Notes: generated by a model from the sequence alone, not told the origin. A stretch of 64,000 nt of DNA from Blasia pusilla (GCA_050084515.1 CM114271.1:67332001-67396000), one strand, 5' to 3'; counted from the first letter of the stretch, positions 32,880 through 47,028 are shown. Made by a program: numbers and translations.

Positions 32880-34130
32880 CCACTACTAGGACGGGTGTAA
32901 TCACACTGGTGATGGGCTCCACCACATGCCCAACAAATAATCCTTGGTGGCTGCTACCACGCTGCATATGATAGCGCATGTCTCTATGGCACAGACTTTT
33001 TATATCCTTCTTGAGCTCATGGTGACATTATCCTCTCCCAAAATCCACCTTGCTGCATAGGCGGTGTAGGCAATCGTGACTACTCCCACATGGGACCCAT
33101 GGTTGCTACGCTCTCCTCATCCATGTTGCGCTCAACATACTCTGAGGTCTCAAAAATATCTCACATCATATGTGAGGTGTGCATAAGAAGTATCCCATCC
33201 CTCACTCGTTTTTGCAGGTCTCGGTCCAACATCGTGTACCATGCCTTGATAGTGAGGGACTCTATCACCCCTTGAGTGACACTAATTAAACGACGCAAGC
33301 GAGTGAAGGCCTCATGCAAACTCTCATCCATGCGCCTATGGAAGTTGTGGATGCTCCACAACTTCTCATTCCGTAACCCCCTGGTAGTTTTTTGGCAACT
33401 CTGCCAAGAAGTCAACCACAGGGTTGAACCTAGGACAAATTCGACTAAACGATGCAACTGCTCCAATCTGAGTGACCCCTTCTAACACATCACTAATGGA
33501 AGAGGAAGTAGCCTCTCTTAGGTCCTCCTCCTTGTCTAGAAATGGCTCATTCCATGACATATACTATGGGCCATAGTAGAGTCTCCAAGCCTCAATCTCA
33601 TGGGCATAATTTTGGAAGAACTCGTGGTAATCGTGCATGGGTGCCCTTGCTAAGTGCTAGAATATTCCATTCCATACTATTAACGGGTTGAACTCTCTAA
33701 AGTTCCTGGTCGGCTACAAATCACACCAACTCCTAAATTCCAGGATGAAGTCGTGGAACTCTATGGTACCTACAATACCCATAAACATACGTGGTCCTCT
33801 ACCTCGATCATCCATCTCGTACTCACACAGAGTAGAACCACATACTGATTGTGTGAGCTGATGCACTAACAAACTCCTCTATGTCCTCCCACTCATTTTA
33901 TGACGACATAGAAGGAGGTCAAGGATGTCCCTCACGTACGTGGAGATCCTCAAAACCTCGTGCCACTCCGCGTAAAACCTCTAGGGCTACTCCTAGGCCC
34001 ACCACCTTGCCTCTCAAAGTCTCGAAAGGATGTTGTGATGACCCTCGTGCATCTCTCACACGATCACTCTCAATCTCGAGCAATCCCTCAATCACTCAAC
34101 CAAACGTGCACCACTGAACCTACACTCCCT
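32880..34130 (-). pseudogene. Gypsy gag remnant with degenerate zinc knuckle
   Basis: Minus strand frames near 33,460-33,160 give a gag-type segment (FVLGSTLWLTSW, DESLHEAFTRLRRLI, WYTMLDRDLQKRVRD), and near 32,940-32,890 a shortened zinc knuckle, ICWACGGAHHQCDY. This order (capsid-like domain then knuckle) is that of Ty3/Gypsy gag. Frames shift several times. It may belong to a second Gypsy copy, because another gag-like start lies at 31,745-31,370. Confidence 0.6.
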
Positions 34131-36600
34131 CTCCTTGAGACGTGTTCTATGCAGCAACAAGCGGAGTGATGCCGCAAATCGATTGATTTATTGTCTCATT
34201 GACAAAACATACCTTCAACCCTAGACATCCCACATAGGTTTATGTCCCCTAACCCATACATTAATGATGCTCTCAACATCTGTACGAAACCCAATATCCC
34301 AAATAACTACCTAATAACCTGAATTCCCTCACACGTGCAAGGCAAAAGACCAGAATGGGTAACTTGAAAATAAATAATGTGGATGCCACTCCTGAGAAAC
34401 TAAAAATCTCGACCCCAACTCGGTTGTATAGACAAAATCCTCTAATCAATAAGTTTTACTCCTCTGGTACCGACGCTGCTCAAATCTCCTTGATGTGCAG
34501 TGCGAGTCCAACCGTACAATGCGGCACTGGCCGCAGGGAACGCCTACAAATGGCACGACACTTGGTAATGGGATGCGGTAGTGAGCGGCATACCCTCCTC
34601 TATTAGCAACACATGCTCTACTCCACAATGCTGGTACGGATCCGCGATTGAGATAGTGCGGTGCGGCTACAAATGGCAATCAAAAGCGTATTGAGGCTAC
34701 GGGCGTCAAGGCACGGTGTTTGATTGTCGTCAAGATAATTTTTTGGGAAAATTTCTTCAAACCCTAAACCAGTCATCGCCGCCGACACCATTCAAGGCCA
34801 CGTCCCGCTGCCGCCATTGGACTTGGTTAAGTCCGTACAAGTTTCCGCCACTTGTGCACTTCTTGACTCCAACAAGATGACCTTTTGATTCATAGGGTCA
34901 AAGTGTTCGACCCGCTTTGCTATGTTTTGTGAGTTGTAGCAGCTCGACGACAATCAAGCATCGTGCCGTGACGCTCGTATGCAATTTGCGAAAAATTGGC
35001 CATAACTTTTTGCTCGCATCTCCAAATCTTGCACCATTTCTTCTACAACGTGTACAACTTCTTGTACGATTGGGAAACTTGAATGTGCAGATTTTTCCCA
35101 TTTGGGGATATTTGGAGGGGCATACTATATATTGTAAATTTTCTCTTTGTGGTAGAGTTAACTTCTTATTATGGAAGGTTCTTCTTGATGCGTTGTAGAA
35201 GAGTGATCTGTTTGCAGAAGTCACCAAGAAGAAGGTTTGGGAGAAGATAATCGTCAAGGAGAGAGAGGTTAGGATTTGATTCTCTCTTTATTGAATTTCT
35301 TTCCATGAGGTAGCAAAGAAGTGGTGTCTTGCCTTGTGAGTGACTCTGAGCCTCTCACTATGAGAGTGGATTTGGTTTGACACAAGATTGAGAGAGTACT
35401 CAACTTTGCGATGTAAGAGTGTAGATATATTTTATCATTCACATTTATCAAAGGTCTTTTGGTAAAGGATCTTATGTGTGTCTTATTTTCACATAGTTTA
35501 GCTTGTTGGATGATCATAGTGATATGTATGGATATAAAAATCAACTCAACCATCCATTTTTCCATGCATAATTGCAAACTTGTATCTTGACTCCATCCAT
35601 CCTTTGTAACTCATTCCTACAAAATCCACTAGGTGTATTTTTTTCCAAAGTCAAGGTTGCTACCTCTAGCCTATACCTTGCTATATGTTAGTATTTGAAT
35701 ACGTATACACAACTCTAAAAGCCAAACAAATCATAATATTTTTATATTCACATATCTCACACGACATTATACAATCCAATTTTTGTTTAAATAGTTTAGA
35801 GCCCCCATGGATGTTCCACTATATGTAGTTTCTCTTACCTTAATTCCACTGTAAAAAGAAAAAATTAAATTAAACTCAAAATTATTTTATGATTTAACAA
35901 AATTGGATAATTCTTTTGAAAAATAGAAACAAATGAAATTTATGTTCAGGATTTCCAAAAATATGTGGAAAATCATAGTGAGACATATGAAAAGGTTAGA
36001 AAGATATTTAAGGTAGACTAAAATAATTTCAATTCTAGCTTATTAGAGTGATTTGGGAATAACATGAATTCAAACAATGAAAGCTTCAACACAACCATTT
36101 ATTCTATAATCTGATACCACATCTACAAGTATAACGCACTTTATAAAATCAAGTGATGAACCTCAACAACATTATATTAAATTGTAATGAAGATAGAGTA
36201 ATGGTCTTCTACTTAGTCAACTGTATCTTCTAGTACTAGGTTAGCGCCAAAAGTTATGTAACGTCTATTAGCCTAAAGATACATCGACAACAGTTAGTAG
36301 AGCGCCTTCAAAGATATTGGAGGACTGCCTCAATAGGTTCAACATGACTTGCTCATGCCACGGGTAACATGAGGGAGCAGGTTTCCCCTTCGTTTCGGTT
36401 AATTTGGAACCATATAGAGAAACTTACTATTACACATAAGTTCCATATTAAGTATAGTTGACTTTCCACTTTGGGAAGTGACCCTTGACCCACTAGAGGA
36501 GGTCAAGAGCCAAGGAGGTGACCTGCAAGCATAGATTACCGTGGAGAGAGCTTGGGAAAAGGAAGGTATATACCTCTAAAAGAGAATGATCTCTCAAACT
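34131..36600. other. LTR-like and unassigned DNA
   Basis: No gene is supported. Bases 35,270-35,430 are a diverged plus-strand relative of the LTR-like repeat at 36,655-36,790 (CCTCTCACTA, GAGAGTGGATTTGGTTTGACA). CTGATACCAC at 36,110-36,119 is the reverse complement of a tGGTATCAG primer-binding-type motif (initiator Met tRNA), as found next to minus-strand plant LTRs. 35,700-36,100 is plain AT-rich DNA. Confidence 0.4.
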
Positions 36601-36654
36601 CTCTCTCTTGAGAGCTCATTCTCTCTTTGTTGAACCTCTTTGGCATAAGGCGGT

Positions 36655-36790
36655 GGAGCTATGGTCCTCCTTGCCTTTTGTATGTAACCCAAACCTCTCA
36701 CTAGGAGAGTGGATTTGGTTTGACATGAGAGAGAGAGTGTGTATATATGCACATTGGAGAGAGACCTTGTTGATGGACAGATCTACTTGA
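36655..36790 (+). repeat. LTR-like repeat, inverted copy of 12.2-12.4 kb
   Basis: It matches the reverse complement of 12,225-12,360 with interruptions only by small substitutions, including GGTCCTCCTTGCCTT and CCTTGTTGATGGA. The two copies are 24 kb apart in opposite orientation, so they come from separate insertions of one family rather than from one element. Confidence 0.65.
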
Positions 36791-37683
36791 TTTATAAAGA
36801 GAGAATGCAAGAATGACAACTACAATGGAGGAGCTCACTGGTTTCTTGGTATGATTGGAGGTTAGGGACCGTGTTCCCTGCTTCATGGCTCAAAGGAGGG
36901 CTCATGGGAGCAAGAGCAGTTTGCTTGAGTGTGTTTCTTTGCTGATTTTTCATACATGAGAGTGGTGTGTAAAATCGCTACCCAATTTTTGTTAGAAATT
37001 GAGTATGGGGACGGGTTGCTCCATGATGGTGTTCTCAAGGTCACCATGTAGCTCTCAGGTTGATGTTTATACAGGATTGAGGTTTGCTTTGAGAGAAATC
37101 AGGGCAGAAGCGCTTCCAAAATTTGTGTAGGAGAGTAGATTGAAGGGCTGCACAACAGTCCCCATTAGTTTTTTTTGAAGATCCAATAGAAATTTTTTTT
37201 CTTCCACAACCTATCCAAAAATCTAGATTTGTAATAAAAAATTATTATGTGTTTTTACTCATCATTGTTTTACCTCTTATCGGTAGTTTGTAGCAGGTTT
37301 TTTTGTCTTTTTCTTGGTTCAAGGCCTAGATAAGCCACACTCAATCTGTTGACATTGACATCCAACCTCTTTGGTTACATTAAGCAAATAGTCTTTGCTC
37401 CTTTGTAAATGATGTGATAGGATGACGGAATGAATAGCTAAGTTTGTGGTGCTCATGCTAGTGGGAACCCATGAAGTGATTCATGATTGTAGATCCAAGG
37501 AGGATCAGTTTTGGCCAAACACGCAAAAGAAAAACCTAGACTAGGTATTTGTGAGACTAAGGAAGAGGCTAGGTCAAGATAGGCATACACCTTGAGAGTA
37601 GTTTCTTTTCTCCCATGTCAACTTCTTTCAACTTACAAGGTACTTACTCTGTAATAAGAACTCTGACTTAAGGCTCTTCCACT
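36791..37683. other. Intergenic, nothing recognised
   Basis: Unremarkable AT-leaning DNA; I see no coding or structural feature. Confidence 0.5.
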
Positions 37684-37965
37684 CATGGTTGCATAAAAAT
37701 GGACTTGTCCAAAAAAATCCGGATATGTCCGTAGACATGCCATCCCACACCCATTCTCTTTCAGTGCCACGCATCCCTACCGCAACCTCGGCCCACCCCC
37801 AGCCCGCGACCGGCCTGCGTATGGCCCGCATCCAGATCACCCCTATCCCCTGATCAACCCACCTCAGGCCCACCCCTCCTATGCAGGCTAGATGCAGGCC
37901 CACATAGCTTGCTCGGGCCCGCACGGGTTGGGTGCAGGCTATAGCCACATCCCTATGCTCCTGCG
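37684..37965. mobile_element. GC-rich hAT-related insertion
   Basis: It starts with CATGGTTGCA (37,684-37,693), the terminal repeat word of the MITE at 8,478-8,789, followed by GGACTTGTCC and GTCCGTAGACATG, which that MITE also contains. The rest is CCCGC/GGCCC-rich like the block at 2.4-2.8 kb. The right end is not visible. Confidence 0.5.
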
Positions 37966-38935
37966 TGGGCCCAAGTTGTAAGAAGATCCAAGGGTGTTTG
38001 GAACTTCAACCCCAACTTGGGAACCGTAGGGGTGAATCAAGGGCATGTGATGATTAAGGATTTCAAGAGAGAGGGAGAATGGATAGTCACATAGACAGGA
38101 TTGAGAATCACATGCACAAAAAGCCTTAGGATGGAGTCCGATGGACGAATATACGATAGGGATTAGACGGATATGTGGATGGATGGATTAAAGTGGGTAG
38201 TTAGAACCTAGTCATATGGATGGATGGAGGATGAAGATGGTGAAGATGAATGGATCTTACTCATTGTCAAATATTTTTCATAGAGTTTCAATAGATAATA
38301 TTTAGTATGAGAACAAAATTATCATTTTTAAATATAATATTGGTTCTCATACCCACCAGGATCCTTAAGGCATGAGAAACCAATTACGGTCACCTTATTT
38401 ATGTAGGTTTGTGGTCCAATCCCTAGAAGAATCATTAATTATAATCAATTTCATTGATTGTATCTAATTTGATGTGTAAAATATCCAAATTACATTGTGA
38501 TATGCTCTATATATACTTGAGTATTGGGCCTTACGCTAGTGTTTCTAGAGTTACATTCCTAATTTTTTCAATTATCAGAATTTTGAATGCCTAACTTAAT
38601 TTGGTATAACTTTGGGTCCTTAATTGATATGATTGGAACTGCACACTTAAAAACTCATAATGAACATTTTAATTGAAGAAATTAAAATTTTCTCAAAGGA
38701 CCAAGACATGGAAGGTAGATATTCATATGAAGTGGTTTGATTGCTTATTTCATCACTTAAAACCACCAAAAGTGGCTTGTTTCTATTTTTTATGGATATT
38801 ATCATAACATTCAATAGTAGGATGTCAAAGAGAAAGTCAAAATTTCTTGATATACTTTAGAAAGCTAACAAAGTAAAATTCACTTGTTGTTAAAAAAAAT
38901 CCCAAAAGAGAATAAAGGAAGGTAATAACATCCCA
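37966..38935. other. Intergenic, nothing recognised
   Basis: AT-rich apart from a GATGGA-type short repeat near 38,170-38,250 (GGATGGATGGA twice). No gene. Confidence 0.5.
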
Positions 38936-39319
38936 ACAAGGTAGGCGTGGGATGCAAATAGAAAAAGTTAGAGTCCTCAAACTTGTATTTGTCTTGGGTA
39001 TCACATGTCTGTGCGGGCCCTACCACTTGCATCTTCTAACCTTGCCCATCCTTGCTGCATCCATGCACTCATTTTTACACCGTACCCCCTTTGGCCCGCA
39101 TCCCTCCCACATCCAGCTTGCATCTCGACCGTATGGGGGCGGTTTTTTTTAATCATTAAAAATTTTATTCATTAATTTTTTTCTTGTGTCCCTCTCTTGT
39201 ATGACCCACGTGGGAGGGACGTGGGCGGGGCGCAAATGCGGACTAGATGCGAGCGGGGGTTGCGGGAGGGACGTGGTCCAGATGGGGCACGATGCGGGAT
39301 GGCATGATCACCAACCTTG
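38936..39319. mobile_element. GC-rich hAT-related insertion
   Basis: The ends are CAAGGTAGG (left) and the complement CAACCTTG (right, ending 39,319), a short imperfect inverted repeat matching the CAAGGTTG-type ends of the other inserts. The interior has TGTCTGTGCGGGCCC and GATGCGGGA words. No clean target duplication is seen. Confidence 0.4.
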
Positions 39320-41911
39320 CAACAAAGGAAGGAGTCAAGAAAGTCATAAAGAAAATATATGGTAGCAAGCCAACAAAAACCTACTCAACCAGCTATACAA
39401 GTAATAGCTTCAACCACATCTGACAAGAATACTAGTGTGGCATCTCTGTTCCACGTATCAATGCCAAAGCTTGTGCACATTGTAAAGCCACCAAGATGCA
39501 TTGTTGAAACTAAGTAGTGACTATGAAGAGAAAAGGATTGCGAGAAGGGGCAAGGTGATGATTCTCATGAGAGTGTTGAACATATGTAAATGCCCAAATA
39601 CTTCCACTACAAAAGAAATCAATTCATTTATCGAATGTTTCATGCTTAACTTAACTCTTTAATTCGTGCTAAATAAAAATGAAGACAATCAAAACCTAGA
39701 TAATTAGAGGTAAGGGCATCACAAAAGTTTTCCAAAAACGTTACTCCAACATTCCATACAAAACCAAGAGATTACTACTATAGATGGATCAATAAGAGAA
39801 AAAGTTAGATAAAAAATCATCTGAAATACTATTTTAAAAATCGTTTTAGTGGCACTTGAACATGTCCACCACCTACCATAGATGACAAGAACATCTCGTT
39901 TATTCGCATTAGAACCGTGCATCCAATTTTGTAATTTGGCACTTCGAACTAATGGAGGATGGTTTCTTAATTTGCAAATACCTATATGACACATGGCAAT
40001 GGGGCAGAAAAAAAACTTTAAAAGAGATTTCTGGCAACGTGACCAAACCTTTTAGGAGGAAAAGGAATGGAGGCCACTAACATTGTACAATCCAATGCTA
40101 TAGTGGCGCGTGGCACAGGAGGTCCTGCTGCAAAAGTGACGTCCTCTGGCCTCTGGCTCTTACCAAATTGTACAGCAATTGACATCTAAAACGACACGAA
40201 ATTCAACCTAAAAATAAATAGAATAAACGACATCCGAAATGTTTAAACTTTCGAGTTAGAAGGAAGTTCCCGCTACGTGGCGGCATGTCCTACACTCATA
40301 AGACACAAGGGAGAAAAAATATATGCAAATGGACTCTTAAAATGTGGCGGCTAGTCGAGTAACTCGACTTAGGGAGTAAGCAGACCACTAAAGCGAATCA
40401 ACGGCCTGCTGTCTCCATATGCTGGTAGGTGTTCAGGATCAGGATCTACGGTTAAATTAATATTGAGTTCTGACAGGTGGACAAAAATTCGTACGAGATT
40501 CTATTCTATTACAACTGCTCGAATTCAGTGGACGACGTCTTGACGAGACTCACGAGAGTCACCATATGTCAAGTAACTTCTTTTATTGGCTTATGTGTGT
40601 CCTGACTCCACCCAAATTAGGTGCAAATCCTCTTCATGGAAATGGTAGGTAAATTTGAGTTACACATGTGCTCTTCAAACATGTCGTAAGATTTGTGAAA
40701 CTCTTAACTTTGTGGTTTTGGCATCGCGAAATCTTTTGTAAGGAGGAATTTTCCATCAACTAATCGGTAATCTTCTAATCAAAGGATCTATTACTCTTTG
40801 CATTTTCTTGAGGTCTTCCTTGGTTTTCACAAACACCCTTAAAAATATTCTAAGTTGTGAGATGCTCTTACAACTTGTTAAAACACCATAAAGTATAAAA
40901 ATGGGAGAAGAAATTAGTCAATGTTGTAGCCATTTTTTATAAGAAACTCGCCAAAAGAGCGTAGGCTATGAGAATGAAAATGTAGGAATCGCGCCTTTTT
41001 TCTTTGGATAAACGTTTGATTAGAATCAGTAACTTCTAAATCCAGAACCTTGGGAAGCATGACATTCTACTAATACTTGGGTCTCCTTGAAGTGCACTAT
41101 GGGAAGGACCAAAAGGGGCTTTCGAAAACTTCGATCACATATTCACATGAGTGATATAGAGAGGATATCAAATCTTAAAAATAGAAGAATTATTTGGAAA
41201 GTTTATTTCGCAAAATATCGCCGCGTAACTATTAGATATTCCCATCGGGAGTTGATCGCACACGCCGACTTTCTCCGGTGAGAAGAACCCGAACACATAT
41301 TCCCAGTAGATATTTCTTCCCGAGAGTTTCCTGTAAGAATTTCTAACAATTGTTTCCGACAATGTATGTGAGTTTGATTTGATCTCAAAACTTAACAAAG
41401 TGGTAAACAAAACAAACTCCATCGGAAGATGGATATGCGTGAAACATTAGAAATTGAACATAAAATTACTCGTAGAGATTTATATACTAATGGGATGATG
41501 ATAGAGTTTTGTGAAGATCTTAACGTTAATAATTTAACTCTCTTACGGGCCCTTAACTAGTACTGATTTAAGCACGGAATTTCCAGAACTAAAAGATTTA
41601 GTCCTAAAATTTAGAAATAGAACATTAAAATAGGAACTTGAAGGTTCGGTCAGCCGATCGCGGGACTTCCGTGCTTGCTGGAAAGCGTGAGTTCTACGGC
41701 AGGAACTTCAAAGTTCAAACGTTTCTCGCCTTTCAAATAACTGAGAGAAGTGAGGTGGTTTGGCAATACGTACCAGCACAATGTGCGAGAGCTCGGATTG
41801 GCAGCTGTGTCACTCGAGAAGCTCTCGGGGCTGACAGCAGTCTCTTCCGATCGGTTTGTCCCTCGGAGGCGGAGGGGTGGTTGAAGCGGAGCGGAGCGGA
41901 GGGGAGAAGAG
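39320..41911. other. Intergenic, upstream of the MATE gene
   Basis: A minus-strand frame of 91 codons (39,719-39,994) has no recognisable domain and is not supported as a gene. The last 300 bases before the MATE start are GC-richer and probably include its 5' UTR. Confidence 0.45.
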
Positions 41912-44900
41912 ATGGCCGACAGGTCTCCTCTGCTACGGGATGACGAGAAAAAATCTGTTGGCTTAGTGGATTCTATCGATGGGCGTGTGGAGACACAATT
42001 TCTGGAGGAGGAATTGGAGTTTTTGCCATGGTTGAAGCGCGAGCTCAAGCAACAGTTCTTACTCGCGGTACCGATGATCATCGTGAATCTTATGCAATTC
42101 GGACTCAGCCTCGTTTCGGTCATGTTTGTTGGACATCTAGGGGAGCTTTCTCTGGCAAGCGCTTCTCTCGCTACCTCGCTCGCTGGAGTTACAGGATTTA
42201 GTTTGATGGTAAATTCCCTTACCATTCTTCAGCTACTTGTAACGATATTACACATGAACTTTCAATTCGCAACATCGCTTTGTCTGGTGCGTGCTGCGTT
42301 ATTGCTTACCTGCGGTGATGAGCTCACTCGAAAGTTGAGGATTCTCCGTGTACGTGCCCAGTTTCAGTCGAACGCATTTGTAACGAATCACCCCCAGCTT
42401 ATGCATGATTCCTATACAGAAAAATTTGGTCAGCGGACTTGGACTCGGATTCGGACTCCGGCTCTGAAAGATTCCGCTGTTCGCGTTGCTTGGACGAGTT
42501 TCCTTGTTTGATAGGTACAAGTCCGGAGAAAATAAAGTTGGATAGAAGAGAAATCTGTAGACACAAGCCTCAGCTCTTTACGTACTTGTCCCGTTTCTCC
42601 GGATTAATCGTTGAATGAGTACTATCATATAACATTTCTTGTAATATCACTCCTTTCATTGTTATTGCAGATTGGAATGAGTTATGCTCTGGAGACTCTC
42701 TGCGGTCAAGCTGTTGGGGCAAAAGAATATCGCATGGTCGGAATTTTCACCCAGCGGGCCATCTTCAGTCTGTGCCTCCTTTGTATACCACTCGCTTGTC
42801 TTTGGTTCAACATGGCACCTATCCTCAAGTATCTCGGGCAGGATCCCGAGATTTCTGAGCTAGCAGGTGTATACTCCCGGCTTTTGGTTCCTACTCTTTT
42901 CGCCTACGCCTTCTTGGAACCAATTGTGCGGTTTCTGCAAACTCAGAGTAGAGTAATCATAATGGCTGCTCTTTCTGGAATCGTGCTTCTAGTGCACATT
43001 CCCGTCTGCTGGGTGCTAGTCTTCAAGGTTGGATTGGGGTACCGCGGTGCTGCTGTGGCCAATGGAATTTCGCAGTGGTTTAACGTTTTACTTTTGATAC
43101 TCTACATCAAATTCTCTGCACATTTTAAGGAGACTTGGACAGGTTTTTCATGGGAAGCTCTCCGTGATTTCAAGCCTTTCTTCAAGCTTGCGATACCTGC
43201 TACAGCTATGGTGTGGTATGTGTGTCTACTTTAGTAATAGTACGCGCGGACCACCCGCCGCGACGTTGTGCATGGATTTATGTTCAGTTATCCTTGCTCC
43301 ATTTGTTCTTCCGAGCCAAATAAATAATTCATAAGATTGCGTTCGTAGTCCGATTCCGGACAACTTTCTTAGTTTCTTCCGAGAATCTCTAGGTGAGGTG
43401 TCTGGACAGTGTATGACTCTCTACGCTAAGTACTTGCAATGTCAGGACTCTCCGGATATTTGCAGTATTCTCAAGAAGTGCATTGGAACGATTACGGAGT
43501 CTTTCTAAGCTCGTTCATCCGCGTCTATAGCATTGTGTAACAGATGATGACTAACAATTTTTCAGTTCTGGTTGTCCAATTTAGACGCGATGACATAATT
43601 TTTGCTGACTTAAGTATTTCGTATGTGTACGAGATCAATGATCAAATCCCCCGGATCACTTACTAGCGGAAGTGTCAAGTGTGCAGCCTCGAGAATTGGA
43701 CCTTCGAGTTGGTAGTGCTACTTTCGGGCCTTCTCCCGAATCCGGAGTTAGAAATGTCGTCGCTTTCCATTTGGTACGAGAATCTCATGCAACCTTCGGT
43801 GCAGGTTTCGACTCACCCGTGAACTGATTTTTTCATCTCCTGATATATTAAAATTCTTTCTAGGATTCTACTGTTGGATAATTTCGAAAGCTCTTGAATT
43901 AATAGGATAAGAGCATGCGCAGAGCTCGTGCTGGAGTCCTTACTGATGGGTTCAATATTGGTTTTCATTTGGTTACAAACGAGTCACATACCCCTGCTGA
44001 TGCGCACTATAAAGAAACTACCCTCCCACTTTCCATATTCTCCACTCCAATTAGTTAGATCCACTTTCCCACGCTCCAAGTTCTAATTGTTGGGAGAAAA
44101 GGAGGGATGGATAGATTGTTTCTAGTTTGTGTTGCAGCATTCTCTCATTATTAAATATATGAACTCTGTAGGGAATTTTCCGGCCATAGATCCTGCAACT
44201 AAATTCGTGCCGATTTTTTTGTGGATGTAGCCTAAATACGATGGGATTTTTGTTCATGATCCCTTTGGGTCTAAGCTCCGCAGTGAGGTGTGCCATCTGA
44301 CCACCGGCCTACGATCTAACCCCACAATTTCGCTCAACAACTTGAAGGCAGTTGTAGAGTAATTGAGATGCATTCTATTCATGTCTCTCTTATTCAATGC
44401 TCTGAAGTGTGTACAGCCAGGGACTTTAACTTGAGAAAGTGAGTCGCTCGTTTTGGATCCTTGGGTTGTGCAGCACGAGAGTATCGAACGAGTTAGGTGC
44501 TAGACGACCTCGCGCAGCCCGTGCAGCAGTGGGGGTGACTATCGCCTTGGCTCTCATTGAAGGGTTGATCACGGCCAGTATCCTACTATCAATGCGGAAC
44601 ACATGGTCTAGGGCTTACACCACAGAGACTGAAGTAATTGAGTACGTCTCCAACATGACGCCTTTCCTTTCGCTGCTGATTCTTTTAGATCATCTTCAAG
44701 CAACCATAAGTGGTAATATGGTCTCCCCTCGTCAAACACTGAGCTACATCTTGTGAATTCGTCAGCTTCAAGAAATGAATTCATGTCCAGCAGGCTGTGT
44801 TGTAAGACTATTGATGCAATCTTCTCTTGATCATGGTTTGAAAGCTCGCCTGAACGTGTCCAGTTGAGAACAACTGACCTCATGCGTGTGATTTAAACAA

Positions 44901-46529
44901 CGGAGTGGCAATAGCTTTGAAATGTTGGTCTTACGCTCAGTATTTTTCGATTTTTCCTCTCGATGATTGCAACGCATTGACGTTAACAGTGTCCTAAACC
45001 GGTAGAGCATTTGGATCAAGGAAAAATAGAAGTGAGAAAGGTCCGTTATTCTCTACGTTAAGAAAGTTGGATCAACGAACTCGAATATTACGTACACTTT
45101 CAGGTGTCGCAAGGGGGTGCGGATGGCAACACATCGGAGCAGTGACTAACCTGGCTGCATTTTACGCCGTTGGTATACCAGTGGCCGTACTCTTGGCTTT
45201 CAAGGTTCACATGAACGGCAGAGTAATGCTCTTGAAATCCTATTATCGTCACATCTTGTTTCCTCGTTTCTACGAGTTTTCGTTGTGACCCCATACGTAG
45301 TGCCCTTATCGCGCGATTTTCTTGAGATCCCATCGCATTTCCGTGGAGCATTTCACAAAAGCCCTAGCAGATTTGCTCGTTTCTGATTCCAACTCCAAGA
45401 ACATTTTACATTTGCATTTGCAATATCCGGAAATTACATCAACAGGTCCTTACATACCTATACTAACTGAACCATGCAGAGTATCTGTTTCCTCTCATCA
45501 TCTCCAGTCCAACCAATAGCTTGTTGAGAAATTCTTCAACGTCAGTACCGTGTTATCAACTTCGCATGTTTGTTGCAACACAACTGACTTCGGTGTATGT
45601 TATATTTGCACTATCCATAGGGCTTGTGGATTGGAATCATGTGTGGATTGTTCACCCAGACAGTGGCTCTTTCCACCATAACATGGTCATTAAACTGGGA
45701 AAAACAGGTAATCATTCTTAATTTTTCAATTCATTCATCGTGAGCGAGGGTTTCTCAAAATTCCCCATCCATATTTGCTAACCGCGATTTCGTGAGCATC
45801 AAAATGAATCATGGCTTAAGGGGAAGTTTCTCAGACAAAAATAAATAAATCTGAGCCCCAAGATAGATAGTACAGAAGACTTGTCGGTGCGTTTTGATAG
45901 ATTCGAACTTGAAGGCTTGATACGATGAGTCAGACTCTGATGCACCATTCTATCTTAGTTGAGCTCTTCCTGCATCGCTCCATTTCGAAATGTAAAAGAG
46001 TTGAGATGTCGTTGGAGATTCACTGTAAGTAAGAGGTATACTAGATTCTCTGCCACGTTCACTGGTCCTATTAGAAGTAGAGTCTTGTGATACCGATGTC
46101 ATGATTGTGGCGGTCCGTGGAGAAGCGCTAATCATTCCAGAGTTGGGGTAGACTCTACATCAGATGTCGCATAATGTCTTGCAAAATTTAACGAGCTTAG
46201 TTCATTAAGGCTTGCTCCATGCGCCCGACGTTAAATCTATGAAAGATCTGTAGATTGTGGTGGAGACCCTGTAGATTTAGAGCTGTTGAAAGTAATTCCT
46301 ATACTGACCTCATGTTCTCTCTGTGAAAGGTCGAATTTGCCAGCAATCGTCTCATGAGTGAGACCCCCGCTGCAGATGACCACATCGAAGAAGAGGTGAG
46401 GACATACTTCTCATGCAATCCCCAACCTTTGGAGCTGTTGCACCTTCTGAAATGCAGTCATGGATAAAGATTTCTGTTCCTAAGGCTTTCTTGTCTTCGT
46501 ACACACTTCAGGTCGCAATGTCGAAGTGA
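41912..46529 (+). CDS. MATE/DTX-family multidrug and toxic compound extrusion transporter
   Basis: Nine exons join in frame with GT-AG introns: 41,912-42,208; 42,671-43,215; 43,687-43,773; 44,231-44,287; 44,474-44,712; 45,104-45,222; 45,621-45,707; 46,330-46,395; 46,512-46,529, giving 504 residues, normal for plant MATE proteins. Plant MATEs are 12-helix, proton-coupled antiporters exporting or sequestering organic acids, flavonoids, alkaloids or hormones. Family marks are VGHLGELSLASASLA in helix 2, YALETLCGQAVGA after helix 2, the cytoplasmic GLLPNPELE loop, STRVSNELGARRPRAAR at the start of the second half, GVARGCGWQ, and GLWIGIMCG. The acidic N-terminus (SPLLRDDEK) is DTX-like. No internal stops occur. 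If the eighth intron is not spliced, the protein ends after an alternative tail of about 24 residues. The substrate cannot be told from sequence. Confidence 0.93.
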
Positions 46530-47028
46530 GTCGCTGCTCGAAGATAATCGGATCGGTGAGCATCCATATAACTCAGAGATTGATCTGATGTTCCTCTCAT
46601 CGTTTCGAAGTCTTGAAGCCAGAAACCATTTCTATTTCGCTTTGGTGTCACCAGTCTTCCTGAATTCGAATTTAATTAGATATTGCATAGATATGTTGTA
46701 AACACTCTGGAACTGTACAGTGATCCCCAGGTGACTTTCTGGGCACAGTCTCACAAAAAGCACGGCACACGCTGGATTCATGAAATAATGAGCACAGATG
46801 GTACTCGTGCGACTGGTGGTTGATCAAGGATGGCTGGTGTGAGCGATCAGGGATCCCATGCGATCAAACGAGAACCGAGTAAGACTGATAATCGCCTTCG
46901 ATACCGAACGCTGTCGCTCGTCGACCCGATTCTAGACTCTTACACGCAAACCTCGAGTTGATCTCATAGAATCCGAAATCCAATTTTGAAGAGAGGAAAG
47001 ATTTTTTTTAAGAAAGTTTTATGTGAAC

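Noticed and set aside
39719-39994. Minus-strand frame of 91 codons upstream of the MATE gene
   Set aside because: No recognisable domain, AT-rich composition like the surrounding intergenic DNA, and no sign of splicing.
42299-42520. Minus-strand frame overlapping MATE intron 1
   Set aside because: It lies in an intron between exons that join in frame; no domain is visible.
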